A DNA stretch of 64,000 nt from Streptantibioticus ferralitis (GTDB lineage: Bacteria > Actinomycetota > Actinomycetes > Streptomycetales > Streptomycetaceae). Of this stretch, positions 1-8,061 are shown piece by piece. The notes under the pieces were generated by a model. The model saw only the letters and a list, made by a program, of their open reading frames with translations, was not told where the DNA came from and did not search any database. Positions within the stretch are counted from its first letter, which is position 1; each line of letters opens with the position of its first letter. Made by a program: the position numbers and the translations under genes. Location: positions 1 through 64,000 of the forward strand of contig NZ_JARHTQ010000028.1 in assembly GCF_029223525.1 (NCBI RefSeq), written 5' to 3'.

Positions 1-162
1 CTGTGTCAACACGCCGAGTCGCACCTGATCAGACAATCCCACCCACGAATGAAGCACGCCCAGCCCAACGGCCCGCGGACCACTCCGTCACGGGTAACCC
101 TTCACCACATCAAGCAACGGCATTGGGGGGCGGGGACGCAGCAATGCGTCCCCGCTACCCGA

Positions 163-618
163 CTCGTGATGGGCACCCGGCCCTCGGCGGTCGCCACGCT
201 CGTCGAGCGCACCAGCCGCTACACAGCCATCGTTGCGCTGCCGGACGGCATCAAGGCTGAGCAGGTCACTCCGCACCTCACCCGAAGTCTCCTCGGAATC
301 CCGCCCCAACTGCGGCGGACGCTCACCTGGGACCGGGGCCGGGAGATGGCCGAGCACGAGACCATCACCACCGAGACAGGGATGCCGATCTACCTATGCA
401 AGCCGCGCAGTCCGTGGCAGCGCGGCACCAACGAGAACACCAATCGGCTGCTTCGGCAGTACCTCCCCAAGGGCGCGGACCTCCGCAGGTTCAGCCAGGC
501 CGACCTGGACGCCATCGCCCACGAGCTCAACCATCGTCCGCGCAAGACCCATGGGTACCGCACTCCGGCAGAGGTCTACGCTGACCTCCTGAACAGCGGT
601 GATGCGCTGACCGCTTGA
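163..618 (+). pseudogene. IS30-family transposase, C-terminal remnant
   Basis: About 150 residues match the catalytic half of an IS30-type DDE transposase: the LVER-T-RY segment, a WDRG-E motif with the second acidic residue, the PWQRGTNENTN segment with the catalytic Glu, and the NHRPRKTHGYRTPAE tail ending at TGA 616-618. Similarity begins at LVMG, exactly where the first catalytic Asp (usually in a GDL motif just before it) should stand; here the preceding codon is Arg and upstream sequence is unrelated. The N-terminal DNA-binding half is missing, so it is inactive. It marks an old insertion at the edge of the accessory module to its right. Confidence 0.85.
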
Positions 619-1103
619 GCTCGCCAACGTCTGCCGACACTCAGGGCGGTGATCGAGAGGCGTCGTGAAGCTCTGAACCTGGTTCTCCCCCGCGGCCTGA
701 AAGTCCCTGAGAAGTCCCAGGCGAGGTGCCGAGCCCGCTGTGGACAAGCAAAACCGCAGGTCAGCTGCTTGATCCGTATCCGGCGTACAGCTCGACTCGT
801 CTGCCAATGGGGCCCTGGCCGGGCCAAACGTCCTGGTCAGGGCCCTTGATCGGACCGCTGGGCTGCCCCCTCTTCCTGGGATTTGAGTGTGTGGCTGGTC
901 CGGTCAGTCGTGGGCGCCTTCGGCGGCGTTCCGCGGGCGCGTACTCGCAGACGGCCAGGAGCGAAGGCGCCTTCGGCTACCGCGATCTCGCGGGTGATGA
1001 GAAACTGACCGGGCAGCGGATCTCCCCGCGTCGCGGTTGTCCTGGCGGACGAGCCGCTTTCTGCCGGGGCCGGCCGACTGGCCGATCGTGAGAAGGGGGC
1101 GTC
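619..1103. other. Intergenic stretch, no convincing gene
   Basis: No reading frame here has convincing coding character. It holds a perfect 14-bp palindrome at 962-975 (CGAAGGCGCCTTCG), and its left half also pairs with GGCGCCTTCG at 913-922. The stretch must contain the promoter of the metallopeptidase gene that starts at 1104, but I could not place it with confidence. Confidence 0.5.
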
Positions 1104-1625
1104 GTGGGGATCAGGCGGGAGCGACGCGAGATCGCGCGCCGTATCCGTAATGAGCTGCGTCTGCCAGAGCTCCCGACTCTGCAGGACCTGGTCGACGCGG
1201 TGGCCGCAGCGCGGCGCAGGGAGATCGTCATCGCCTACGATCCGCTGCCGCCGGGCTGTACCGGAATCTGCGTCTGCGTGCAGGGGGCGAGCGCCGACCT
1301 GATCGTCATCGACGACAGCGCGCCGGACCTGCTGAAGATACTGATCGGTTGTCACGAGGTGGCCCACCTGTGGCTCGGCCACGAGCCGTCCGAGGAAGGT
1401 CTGCTCGACAGACGTACCGCTCGGGCGCTGTTCCCGGAGATTGACGACCCTCTTCAAGCGGTTGTCATGAAGCGGAGTCTTCATGACAACCACTACGCCG
1501 ACCGGCAGGAACGCGAGGCGGAGATCGCCGCCACGTATCTCGCCGACCTGCTCGTGCTGTCGCCCCAGGATCGCGCGGTCACCCGCATCACTTCGTCCTT
1601 GGCTCATCGGAGAACGGGTGTCTGA
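1104..1625 (+). CDS. ImmA/IrrE-like zinc metallopeptidase
   Basis: A 173-residue protein with the gluzincin motif HEVAH at residues 84-88 (context CHEVAHLWLGH). A Glu-rich helix around residues 136-142 (REREAEIAA) can supply the third zinc ligand, as in ImmA/IrrE peptidases. Those enzymes cleave or control a partner XRE-type repressor, and one such regulator is encoded 3 kb away on the other strand. GTG start is chosen because GAAGGGGG lies about 6 nt upstream. The stop overlaps the start of the next gene by 8 nt, so the two are translationally coupled. Such proteins are often labelled toxin components; the visible chemistry supports a protease instead. Confidence 0.8.
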   Translation: MGIRRERREIARRIRNELRLPELPTLQDLVDAVAAARRREIVIAYDPLPPGCTGICVCVQGASADLIVIDDSAPDLLKILIGCHEVAHLWLGHEPSEEGLLDRRTARALFPEIDDPLQAVVMKRSLHDNHYADRQEREAEIAATYLADLLVLSPQDRAVTRITSSLAHRRTGV

Positions 1626-2865
1626 AGCAACCCTCAACGTGATGTACCTCCCGATCGCCGTCATCTCCGGGGTGATCGGGTTCAGTAAACTCCGGGAGCT
1701 CCTGAGGAGTTTCAGGGACTACCTGCTGGTCATCACCATCTCCTCGTACATGGGGGTGACGGCCTTCCTGTCGATGTCGCCCCTGGTATGGCACCCGTTG
1801 GGCAACGTATCGGGTATCCCCGCGCTGGGCAGCTTCGTCGCCTACCTGAGCATCTTCGGCTACGCCGCCTTTCACCACATCCTGGTGCTGATGTGGGGCC
1901 GGGACAGCGGTGTGATCACCGCCTCGCGACTGTTCCGCAAAACCCGGGCGCTCGGCATCGTCTACGCGCTGATCGCTATCGGCATGACGGTGTCCTTCCT
2001 GATGGCGAACACCGGCCCGGCCGAACCCTGGTCGTTCGACGTCGATTTGGCCCACGATTCGGGAATCCTCGCGTTCCTGTGCCTCTACGCGGGCGGGTGC
2101 CTGTTCGCACTGTGGCGCGCGGCGCGTGAGTGCTCGAAGTGCGCGGACTATCTCGTCGACAACGGCTCCCAAAGCGTGGAATCCATCCGTGGCCTGCGGT
2201 GGCTGAGTATCGGCACATGGTTCATCTGGCTGTCCTTCGTACCCAAAGCCATCGGGTTCCTCGCCGCAGCGGCGGGACACCGCGAGCTGGACGCCCTCGA
2301 CACAACGAGCCCGCTGATCGGCAGCTTCGGCGCACTCTTCAACCAGGCCGGCTACCTCGGCCCCGCCATCGGTGCCTGGCTGCGCGAGCGCCGGGACCTG
2401 CGGGCCCTGCGCCCGTTGTGGAACCTGGTCGTGCCCGAGAACGCCGTTCACCTGGTGCGGCCGGGCGTGCTCGCCGAGACCTTCGGAACAGGGGTGCGCT
2501 TCCATCTGTTCCGGCGCATCATCGAGATATCGGACGCTCTGGTACTCCTCCGCCCGTGGATGGCGCCGGAGCCAGCCGAGCGGGTGCGCGCCGCTGCGGT
2601 GCGACAGGGCCTGTCTCAGGAAGAAGAGGACGCCGCGGCAACAGCAGCCATGGTGCTGGACGCCGTCAGCCGCAAACGGCGAGACGAGCCCGCACAGCCG
2701 ACGCCGATAGCGCAGCGACTTCTGCCGCACGTGGACCCGGCCATGGAGCGGGAGCGCCTGGTGCGAATGGCCCGAGCACTGGATGCGCCAGTGGTCCGGT
2801 CCGTGTCCGCGGGCACTTCGGACCCGCAGAGCCGTACGACGTCGGTGCGGCCGCTCGCACGCTGA
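1618..2865 (+). CDS. Seven-helix membrane protein, MAB_1171c/DUF6545 type
   Basis: A 415-residue protein whose first ~230 residues hold about seven hydrophobic helices. The remainder is a soluble C-terminal domain rich in Arg and Glu. This layout and the pairing with an ImmA-like peptidase match proteins annotated as MAB_1171c family putative transporters (DUF6545 C-terminus). I know of no demonstrated transport. Seven helices plus a cytoplasmic tail would equally suit a receptor. GTG 1618 is preferred (GGAGA at 1609-1613) although ATG 1642 is possible. It overlaps the peptidase gene by 8 nt. It converges with the FAD monooxygenase gene, with 19 nt between stops. Confidence 0.72.
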   Translation: MSEATLNVMYLPIAVISGVIGFSKLRELLRSFRDYLLVITISSYMGVTAFLSMSPLVWHPLGNVSGIPALGSFVAYLSIFGYAAFHHILVLMWGRDSGVITASRLFRKTRALGIVYALIAIGMTVSFLMANTGPAEPWSFDVDLAHDSGILAFLCLYAGGCLFALWRAARECSKCADYLVDNGSQSVESIRGLRWLSIGTWFIWLSFVPKAIGFLAAAAGHRELDALDTTSPLIGSFGALFNQAGYLGPAIGAWLRERRDLRALRPLWNLVVPENAVHLVRPGVLAETFGTGVRFHLFRRIIEISDALVLLRPWMAPEPAERVRAAAVRQGLSQEEEDAAATAAMVLDAVSRKRRDEPAQPTPIAQRLLPHVDPAMERERLVRMARALDAPVVRSVSAGTSDPQSRTTSVRPLAR

Positions 2866-2884
2866 CGAACGGCCGCACCGCGCC

Positions 2885-4216
2885 TCACACCGTGGCGCGA
2901 GGGGAACCCAGACGGGAGGCCAGCAGCGCGCGTGTCAGCGCCGCCACGGTTCCGGGGCGGCTGAGTGCCCGCGGATGCTTGCGCATATGGGCGACTTCGA
3001 GGAACAGCCGGTGCAGGTCGGGGTCGGTGAACGTCGCCCGGTTGAAGACCTCGCTGTACCAGCGGGTGAACCGGTAGCCCCTGGGATACGGGCCGTCAAC
3101 ATGCGGCAGAGCGAGGTCCATCAGGGTGGACAGTCCCCATGCCGCGTCCACGATGACCCGCACCCGGCGGAAGTAGTCCCAGGCCGGCTGATCGAGGGAG
3201 GCCCCTGAGCGCAGGTAGGCCGACAGGCACGAACCTTGCAGCAGGGCGCTGGTCATTCCCTGCCCGTAGACGGGGTTGAAGGAAGCCACGGAGTCGCCGA
3301 CGGCGACGAGCCCGGCCGGGAACCGGTGCAGGGCAGTGAACATCCGTCGACGGCTGTCCGCCATCGTGTAGGTCGTGACCTCGCCTTCCATCGGGCACCG
3401 GCTCGCGATCTCATCTATCGGCCGAATGCGAGAGTCCTGACACCGCCTGATGAACTCCTCGGGGGCGCGAGTCGGTCGGTCCTGCCCGTACGCGGCCACG
3501 ACCACCATCCACCGGCCTCCCTCCACCCGCGCTGCCGCGAACGAGTCGCGGTACGGCCCCTGGGGAGTCGAGATAGCCTGCACGACGTTCAGCTCGGGCA
3601 GCTCATCGCCGCTGCCGAACAAGGCCGTGGCATAGCCCAGTTGCAGGTCCATACGCTCCAGGGCAGGCGGACTCCAGCCGGCCACGGACAGCCACCGGTC
3701 GAGTTGAGTGCCGCGGCCCGTCGCGTCCACGACCAGGTCCGCAGCCAGCGTCTCGCTCTCCTTGGCCCCCGCGGGCACGTACCGCACGCCCGTCACACGC
3801 TCGCCCGCGAAGAGCAGGCCCTGCGCCCGTCCCTGGACGAGGCGCAGCCTGCCGTCATCCAGCACGCGGCGGCGGATATGCCCTTCAAGCATCGGGCGCG
3901 TCAGGCCGATGGTGTGTTCGGGGACACGCACCTTGAGCACACCGTCGAAGTAGTGCTCGATTTCGTCACCGCGGTTGAAGATCGCGCCATCGGCGATCAG
4001 CTCGTCCGTCAGACCAGGCAGCCAACGCTCCAGCAGGTCCGACCCCATGCTCAGCACCGCGTGCACCTGAGTGCCCTGCGGCACGCCGCGCCGGACCTCC
4101 GCGGACAGGCGCAGGTCATCTGGCTCGATGACAACGACCTGGTCAGCGTGATCGCTCAGCACGCGCGCCGCGCCCAGGCCCGCGATACTTCCCCCCAGCA
4201 CGATTGCTCGCCGCAT
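2885..4216 (-). CDS. FAD-dependent monooxygenase-like oxidoreductase
   Basis: A 443-residue flavoprotein of the PHBH-like (group A) fold. Visible are the N-terminal dinucleotide motif GGSIAGLGAA (residues 8-17), an acidic ribose-binding end (VVVIEPDD), the mid-protein DATGRG motif, and the GD motif (VAVGDSVASFNPVYGQGM) that contacts FAD. The substrate is unknown. ATG 4216 has AGGAG 8 nt upstream, and that ribosome site overlaps the stop of the 57-codon ORF before it, so translation is probably coupled. It is the last gene of the XRE-led minus-strand operon and faces the 7TM gene. A tailoring role on a signal or small molecule is inference only. Confidence 0.82.
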   Translation of the reverse strand: MRRAIVLGGSIAGLGAARVLSDHADQVVVIEPDDLRLSAEVRRGVPQGTQVHAVLSMGSDLLERWLPGLTDELIADGAIFNRGDEIEHYFDGVLKVRVPEHTIGLTRPMLEGHIRRRVLDDGRLRLVQGRAQGLLFAGERVTGVRYVPAGAKESETLAADLVVDATGRGTQLDRWLSVAGWSPPALERMDLQLGYATALFGSGDELPELNVVQAISTPQGPYRDSFAAARVEGGRWMVVVAAYGQDRPTRAPEEFIRRCQDSRIRPIDEIASRCPMEGEVTTYTMADSRRRMFTALHRFPAGLVAVGDSVASFNPVYGQGMTSALLQGSCLSAYLRSGASLDQPAWDYFRRVRVIVDAAWGLSTLMDLALPHVDGPYPRGYRFTRWYSEVFNRATFTDPDLHRLFLEVAHMRKHPRALSRPGTVAALTRALLASRLGSPRATV

Positions 4217-4225
4217 CCGGCTCTC

Positions 4226-4399
4226 CTATGTCCCTTGTGTCCCTGGCGCAGGGCACTCACCAGGCAAGGTGCGCCCCGTGCCGTCAACGTGGTCGCCAAG
4301 AGTCCACCGGGCACGCGTCGCGGCGTCCATTCCGGGGCTGAGGGAACAGCCAAGTCTCCGGCCACTTGCGGCGCTCACGTCGGCGTCGTGCTTCCTCAT
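4226..4399 (-). CDS. Candidate 57-residue ORF coupled between XRE and FAD genes
   Basis: The start codon lies inside the XRE stop (ATGA, 4396-4399). The TAG stop at 4226-4228 merges with the ribosome site of the FAD gene. This ORF therefore fills the gap between two operon genes exactly. The product would be hydrophilic, with no membrane segment and two cysteines (residues 18 and 49). G/C at third positions is about 70 percent, low for this genome, which argues for caution. It could be a peptide substrate or signal for the module, or only a translational bridge. No family is recognised. Confidence 0.42.
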   Translation of the reverse strand: MRKHDADVSAASGRRLGCSLSPGMDAATRARWTLGDHVDGTGRTLPGECPAPGTQGT

Positions 4400-5091
4400 T
4401 CGGAGGAGCCCTCTTGGGGCAGCATCTTGACACGGCGTTCGACGATCGCCGCAATCTCGGCCAGAGCACCAGGGCCCAAACGGCTGGAATTATTCCGGAA
4501 GTTGACTCCGACGAGGTTCTTCTCCAAGCGCTGGTACGCCTCCAGGTCAGCCAGGTGAAGGTTCACGCGCTGGACATCCGGGTGGTCGTCCGCGTACGTC
4601 AGATACCTGCGCGGGATCTGGCAGGTAGTGCTCTGCTCGAAGTGCCGGGCCAGGACGCCCAGTGAGTCAGCGGCCAACTCGGAGGGCTCAACGCCCAGTG
4701 TCGCCGCCAGATCTTCCAACTTGCCGACGGTGGGCAGGCATTGGCCCCTCAGGAGCTTGGAGAGATACTCGGGAGTGATTCCGGCGGCGAGCGCGATGGC
4801 TCTCTTGGACCTGCCATCACGGTCGACATGGAAGGTCAGACGGCCCGTCAGACGAGCGAGCAGGGTCTCCTTCGGCGGATCCTGGTGGACCGGTTCCAGA
4901 GGCCTGACCGTGCGGAACGCCTCGATGGCGGCCCGGGAGACACCCGTCGCCGCGGCGACCTCGGCGTCCGGCCAGGGGCGACTGCTGCCCGGGCGCCGGA
5001 TCCACTGGAACAGCGCATTCAGACGACGCGCCACGCGCGCGGCCAGGTCCTCCTCGTCCAGGCACACCTCGGCCTTGGCGTTGGCACTCAC
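4396..5091 (-). CDS. XRE-family helix-turn-helix regulator
   Basis: A 231-residue DNA-binding protein. A clear HTH lies at about residues 93-140 (SKRAIALAAGITPEYLSKLLRG), followed by the LGVEPSEL turn typical of XRE proteins. A second HTH-like stretch lies at about 40-60 (AEVAAATGVSRAAIEAF). Start: GTG 5091 has GGAGAGAGG 8 nt upstream. A longer frame from GTG 5157 has no ribosome site and would begin almost at the predicted transcription start. It heads the operon with the 57-codon ORF and the FAD gene. The ImmA-like peptidase nearby is the obvious candidate to control it, by analogy with ImmA-ImmR. Confidence 0.8.
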   Translation of the reverse strand: MSANAKAEVCLDEEDLAARVARRLNALFQWIRRPGSSRPWPDAEVAAATGVSRAAIEAFRTVRPLEPVHQDPPKETLLARLTGRLTFHVDRDGRSKRAIALAAGITPEYLSKLLRGQCLPTVGKLEDLAATLGVEPSELAADSLGVLARHFEQSTTCQIPRRYLTYADDHPDVQRVNLHLADLEAYQRLEKNLVGVNFRNNSSRLGPGALAEIAAIVERRVKMLPQEGSSE

Positions 5092-5166
5092 TTGGATGCC
5101 TCTCTCCCCGGAGTGGTTCTCCGTGTCGGGGCACGCCACGAAACGGCCTTGCTGCACTCTGCGAGG

Positions 5167-5195
5167 AGTCTACGCACAACAGCCCCCAGTGCCAA
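5167..5195 (-). promoter_or_regulatory. Predicted promoter of the XRE operon
   Basis: On the minus strand TTGGCA (5190-5195), a 17-nt spacer and TAGACT (5167-5172) resemble a vegetative sigma promoter. Transcription would start near 5160, giving a leader of about 70 nt to the GTG start. Confidence 0.5.
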
Positions 5196-5556
5196 CTATG
5201 GTTCAGGTGGCATGAGTCTAAGTTCGCCCCTCAGCAGGGATGTTGTCTTCTCGTGGAGCTTCGTTGCCGAACAATAGTTGACATCGGCCGATGTGATCGT
5301 CAGGATCAGGAATCCAGTCACTGCCTGTGGTCGGAGCCACCCGGCCGTGACGCCGGCCGTTCCAGTCCGCGCCCCGTCGAGGGGCAGCCCGAGGGATCCG
5401 GCGCCGACCTACGGGGGTGGTCAGCGCCGGATCCCGGAACGTCCCTCTTGTGCAACGGAGGTGGAGAACCGGGACGGCTGCAACGCAAGGTGGAGAACCG
5501 GTACGCCGCTGTAGCCGCCCGGGCGACGAACTGTTCGTGCTTCCAGGGCGTTGCCC
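5196..5556. other. Intergenic stretch, no convincing gene
   Basis: About 360 bp between the XRE promoter and the end of the SDR gene. No frame shows coding character. A short direct repeat, GGTGGAGAACCGG, occurs at 5459-5471 and again, slightly varied, at 5489-5501. This marks the boundary between the accessory module and the following housekeeping genes. Confidence 0.4.
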
Positions 5557-6312
5557 TCAGCCGCGGCCGATGTACGGCATCGTCGTGGCCACCACCGTCG
5601 CGAACTGCACGTTCGCTTCCAGTGGCAGTGACGCCATGTGCAGCACGGTGCGCGCCACGTCGGCCGCGTCCATGACCGGCTCGGCCAGTACGCTGCCGTT
5701 GGCCTGTTCGATGCCGGTGGCCATCCGGGCGGTCATCTCGGTGGCGGCGTTGCCGATGTCGATCTGCCCGCAGGCGATGCGGTAGGGGCGGCCGTCCAGT
5801 GACAGGGACCGGGTGAGGCCGGTGATGGCGTGCTTCGTCGCCGTGTACGCGACGCTCTTGGGGCGGGGGACGTGGGCCGAGATCGAGCCGTTGTTGATGA
5901 TCCGGCCGCCCTGCGGCCGCTGCTCCTTCATCGCGCGGAAGGCGGCCTGGGCGCACAGGAACGCGCCGTTGAGGTTGACGTCGACCACCGCGCGCCAGCG
6001 CTCGTACGGCAGTTCGTCGACGGGGATCGGCGCGGTGGTGTTCCCGGCGTTGTTGAACAGCAGGCCGAGCGGGCCGAACCGCTCCCGTACGGCGGCGAAC
6101 AACGCGTCCACCTGTTCGGGGCTGGTCACATCCGTCGGGACGACGGCCGTCGGCGCGCCCTCGCCCGCCAGACGCGCGGTCTCCCGGAGCGCCTCCTCGC
6201 GGCGACCGGCCAACGCCACCGACCAGCCCGCCTCGGTCAGGGTCAGTGCCACCGCGCGGCCGATGCCGGACCCGGCGCCGGTCACCACGGCAACCTTCTG
6301 AATTTCGCTCAT
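5557..6312 (-). CDS. SDR-family oxidoreductase
   Basis: A 251-residue classical short-chain dehydrogenase/reductase. The nucleotide-binding motif TGAGSGIG is at residues 11-18. The NNAG motif follows, and then the catalytic Ser and the YTATK (Tyr/Lys) pair. The basic residues after the second strand (AGRREE) suggest NADP(H) preference. ATG 6312 is chosen because the conserved first strand follows at once; the longer upstream frame is noise. It is divergent from the pterin dehydratase gene across 61 bp, so both may share a control region. The substrate cannot be told from sequence. Confidence 0.88.
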   Translation of the reverse strand: MSEIQKVAVVTGAGSGIGRAVALTLTEAGWSVALAGRREEALRETARLAGEGAPTAVVPTDVTSPEQVDALFAAVRERFGPLGLLFNNAGNTTAPIPVDELPYERWRAVVDVNLNGAFLCAQAAFRAMKEQRPQGGRIINNGSISAHVPRPKSVAYTATKHAITGLTRSLSLDGRPYRIACGQIDIGNAATEMTARMATGIEQANGSVLAEPVMDAADVARTVLHMASLPLEANVQFATVVATTMPYIGRG

Positions 6313-6373
6313 GCCCCCGCAGGGTAGGCGGTGGGACGATCGGTCACGCATCCAACCGGAGGGAGTGCGCCGC

Positions 6374-6685
6374 ATGCCGAACGCGGACCCGCTGTCGCAC
6401 AAGGAGATCGAGGACCGGCTCGCCGAACTGCCCGGCTGGGAGGCCGCGCCGGATGACACCCGTATCACGCGTATGTACCACCTCGCGCATCTGGCCGCCG
6501 CCGTCTTCGCCATCCATATCGCCCGTATCCAGGATGAGTTGAACCATCACTCGGATCTGACCCTGGGCTACAACACCCTGATGGTGTCCATCACCACCCA
6601 TGCCGCGGGTGGCCGCCTCACCGCCAAGGACTTCGATCTGGCGCGCAGGATCGCGGACATCGCTCCGGCCCACGGGGCGGAGTAA
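6374..6685 (+). CDS. 4a-hydroxytetrahydrobiopterin dehydratase (PCD/DCoH family)
   Basis: A 103-residue protein with the PhhB/DCoH signature: a HH pair in ELNHHSD, then TTH, a Gly-Gly turn and the TAKDFDLA helix. The enzyme dehydrates 4a-hydroxy-pterin to quinonoid dihydropterin during pterin recycling. Streptomycete homologues often stand alone, and no aromatic hydroxylase is nearby, so its pterin partner is unclear. ATG 6374 has GGAGG at 6357-6361. The gene begins a run of plus-strand genes, but 68 nt separate it from the exporter, so shared transcription is uncertain. Confidence 0.85.
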   Translation: MPNADPLSHKEIEDRLAELPGWEAAPDDTRITRMYHLAHLAAAVFAIHIARIQDELNHHSDLTLGYNTLMVSITTHAAGGRLTAKDFDLARRIADIAPAHGAE

Positions 6686-6753
6686 CCGAAATCACCGAGT
6701 GCCCCGGAATCCTGGGGGACTGGTCGGCGTTTCAACGACCCATGGAGCCCAGG

Positions 6754-8061
6754 ATGACGGAGCCCGGCGCGGCCGCGGACACGGAGAACGGTGCATCGGC
6801 CGACGGTCGAATATCCCGACATAACGGACAATCAGCGCTTTCTGTTCGACGTCGTACCGGACTGCTGGTCACCCTCGTGCTCGGTGGGCTCACCGCGCTG
6901 CCCCCGCTGTCCATGGACATGTACCTGCCGTCGCTGCCCGCGGTCACCAACGCGCTGCACAGCCCGGCGGCGACCGTCCAGCTCACACTCACCGCGTGCC
7001 TCGCCGGTATGGCACTGGGCCAGCTCGTGGTCGGGCCGATGAGCGACAAGTGGGGGCGGCGGCGCCCGCTGCTCGTCGGCATGGTGGTGTACGTACTCGC
7101 CACCGCGGTCTGCGCCATCGCGCCGAGCGTCGAACTGCTCATCGCCTTCCGGCTGCTGCAGGGGCTTGCGGGCGCGGCGGGCATCGTCATCGCCCGCGCC
7201 GTCGTACGGGACCTGTACGACGGCGTGGAGATGGCGCGTTTCTTCTCCACCCTCATGCTGATCTCCGGTGTCGCCCCGATCATCGCCCCGGTCATCGGCG
7301 GCCAGATCCTGCGCTTCACCGACTGGCGCGGCGTCTTCGTCGTCCTCACCGTCATCGGCATCCTGCTCACCCTGCTGGTGCTGCGCCAGCTGCCCGAGAC
7401 GCTGCCCGGTGAGCGGCGGCACGGTGGCGGTCTGCGGGAGGCGCTGCGCACCATGCGCGGGCTGCTCGGCGACCGGCCGTTCACCGGCTACATGCTGGCG
7501 GGCAGCTTCGCCTTCGCAGCGCTGTTCGCGTACATCTCCGGTTCGGCGTTCGTGATCCAGGACATCTACGGGGCCTCCCCGCAGACGTTCAGCCTGCTGT
7601 TCGGCCTGAACTCCATCGGGTTGGTGGCGGGCGGCCAGTTCAACGGGAAGGTGCTGGTCGGCCGGGTTCCGCTGGACCGGGCTCTGGGGGTGGGGCTCTC
7701 GGTGATCGTCACGGCCGCGACCGCGCTGCTGCTGATGACCTCCGGGGTCTTCGGCAAGGTGGGCCTGGTGCCGGTGGCGGCCGCGCTGTTCGTGCTGATG
7801 TCCGCGATGGGGCTGGCGATGCCGAACACCAACGCGCAGGCGCTGATGCGTACGCCGAACGCGGCGGGATCGGCGTCCGCGCTGCTCGGGACCAGCCAGT
7901 TCCTCATCGGCGCGGTCGCATCGCCGCTGGTCGGGATCGCGGGCGAGCACACGGCGGTGCCCATGGCGCTGGTCCAGGTCAGCTGCGCCGCGGTGGCCGT
8001 CATCTGCTTCGTCGCGCTGTGCCGCCCTTGGCGCACGCCCGCGGCTACTGTCGCCGGGTGA
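6754..8061 (+). CDS. Bcr/CflA-type multidrug MFS exporter
   Basis: A 435-residue transporter with twelve predicted helices. The MFS motif A lies between helices 2 and 3 (GPMSDKWGRRRPLL). The first helix region LPPLSMDMYLPSLP is typical of the Bcr/CflA proton-driven drug exporters. ATG 6754 has GGAG 6 nt upstream and is preferred over ATG 6742. Its TGA overlaps the GTG start of the serine hydrolase (GTGA, 8058-8061), so both are made together; the hydrolase may act on the exported compound or its analogue. Confidence 0.88.
   Translation: MTEPGAAADTENGASADGRISRHNGQSALSVRRRTGLLVTLVLGGLTALPPLSMDMYLPSLPAVTNALHSPAATVQLTLTACLAGMALGQLVVGPMSDKWGRRRPLLVGMVVYVLATAVCAIAPSVELLIAFRLLQGLAGAAGIVIARAVVRDLYDGVEMARFFSTLMLISGVAPIIAPVIGGQILRFTDWRGVFVVLTVIGILLTLLVLRQLPETLPGERRHGGGLREALRTMRGLLGDRPFTGYMLAGSFAFAALFAYISGSAFVIQDIYGASPQTFSLLFGLNSIGLVAGGQFNGKVLVGRVPLDRALGVGLSVIVTAATALLLMTSGVFGKVGLVPVAAALFVLMSAMGLAMPNTNAQALMRTPNAAGSASALLGTSQFLIGAVASPLVGIAGEHTAVPMALVQVSCAAVAVICFVALCRPWRTPAATVAG

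Noticed and set aside
1104-2865. Classical toxin-antitoxin pair
   Set aside because: The motif is that of a peptidase, the partner is a 415-residue membrane protein, and there is no small antitoxin gene beside it.
5253-5675. Plus-strand open frames in the spacer after the XRE gene
   Set aside because: No ribosome site, no recognisable domain, and codon use unlike neighbouring genes; they run into the antisense of the SDR gene.
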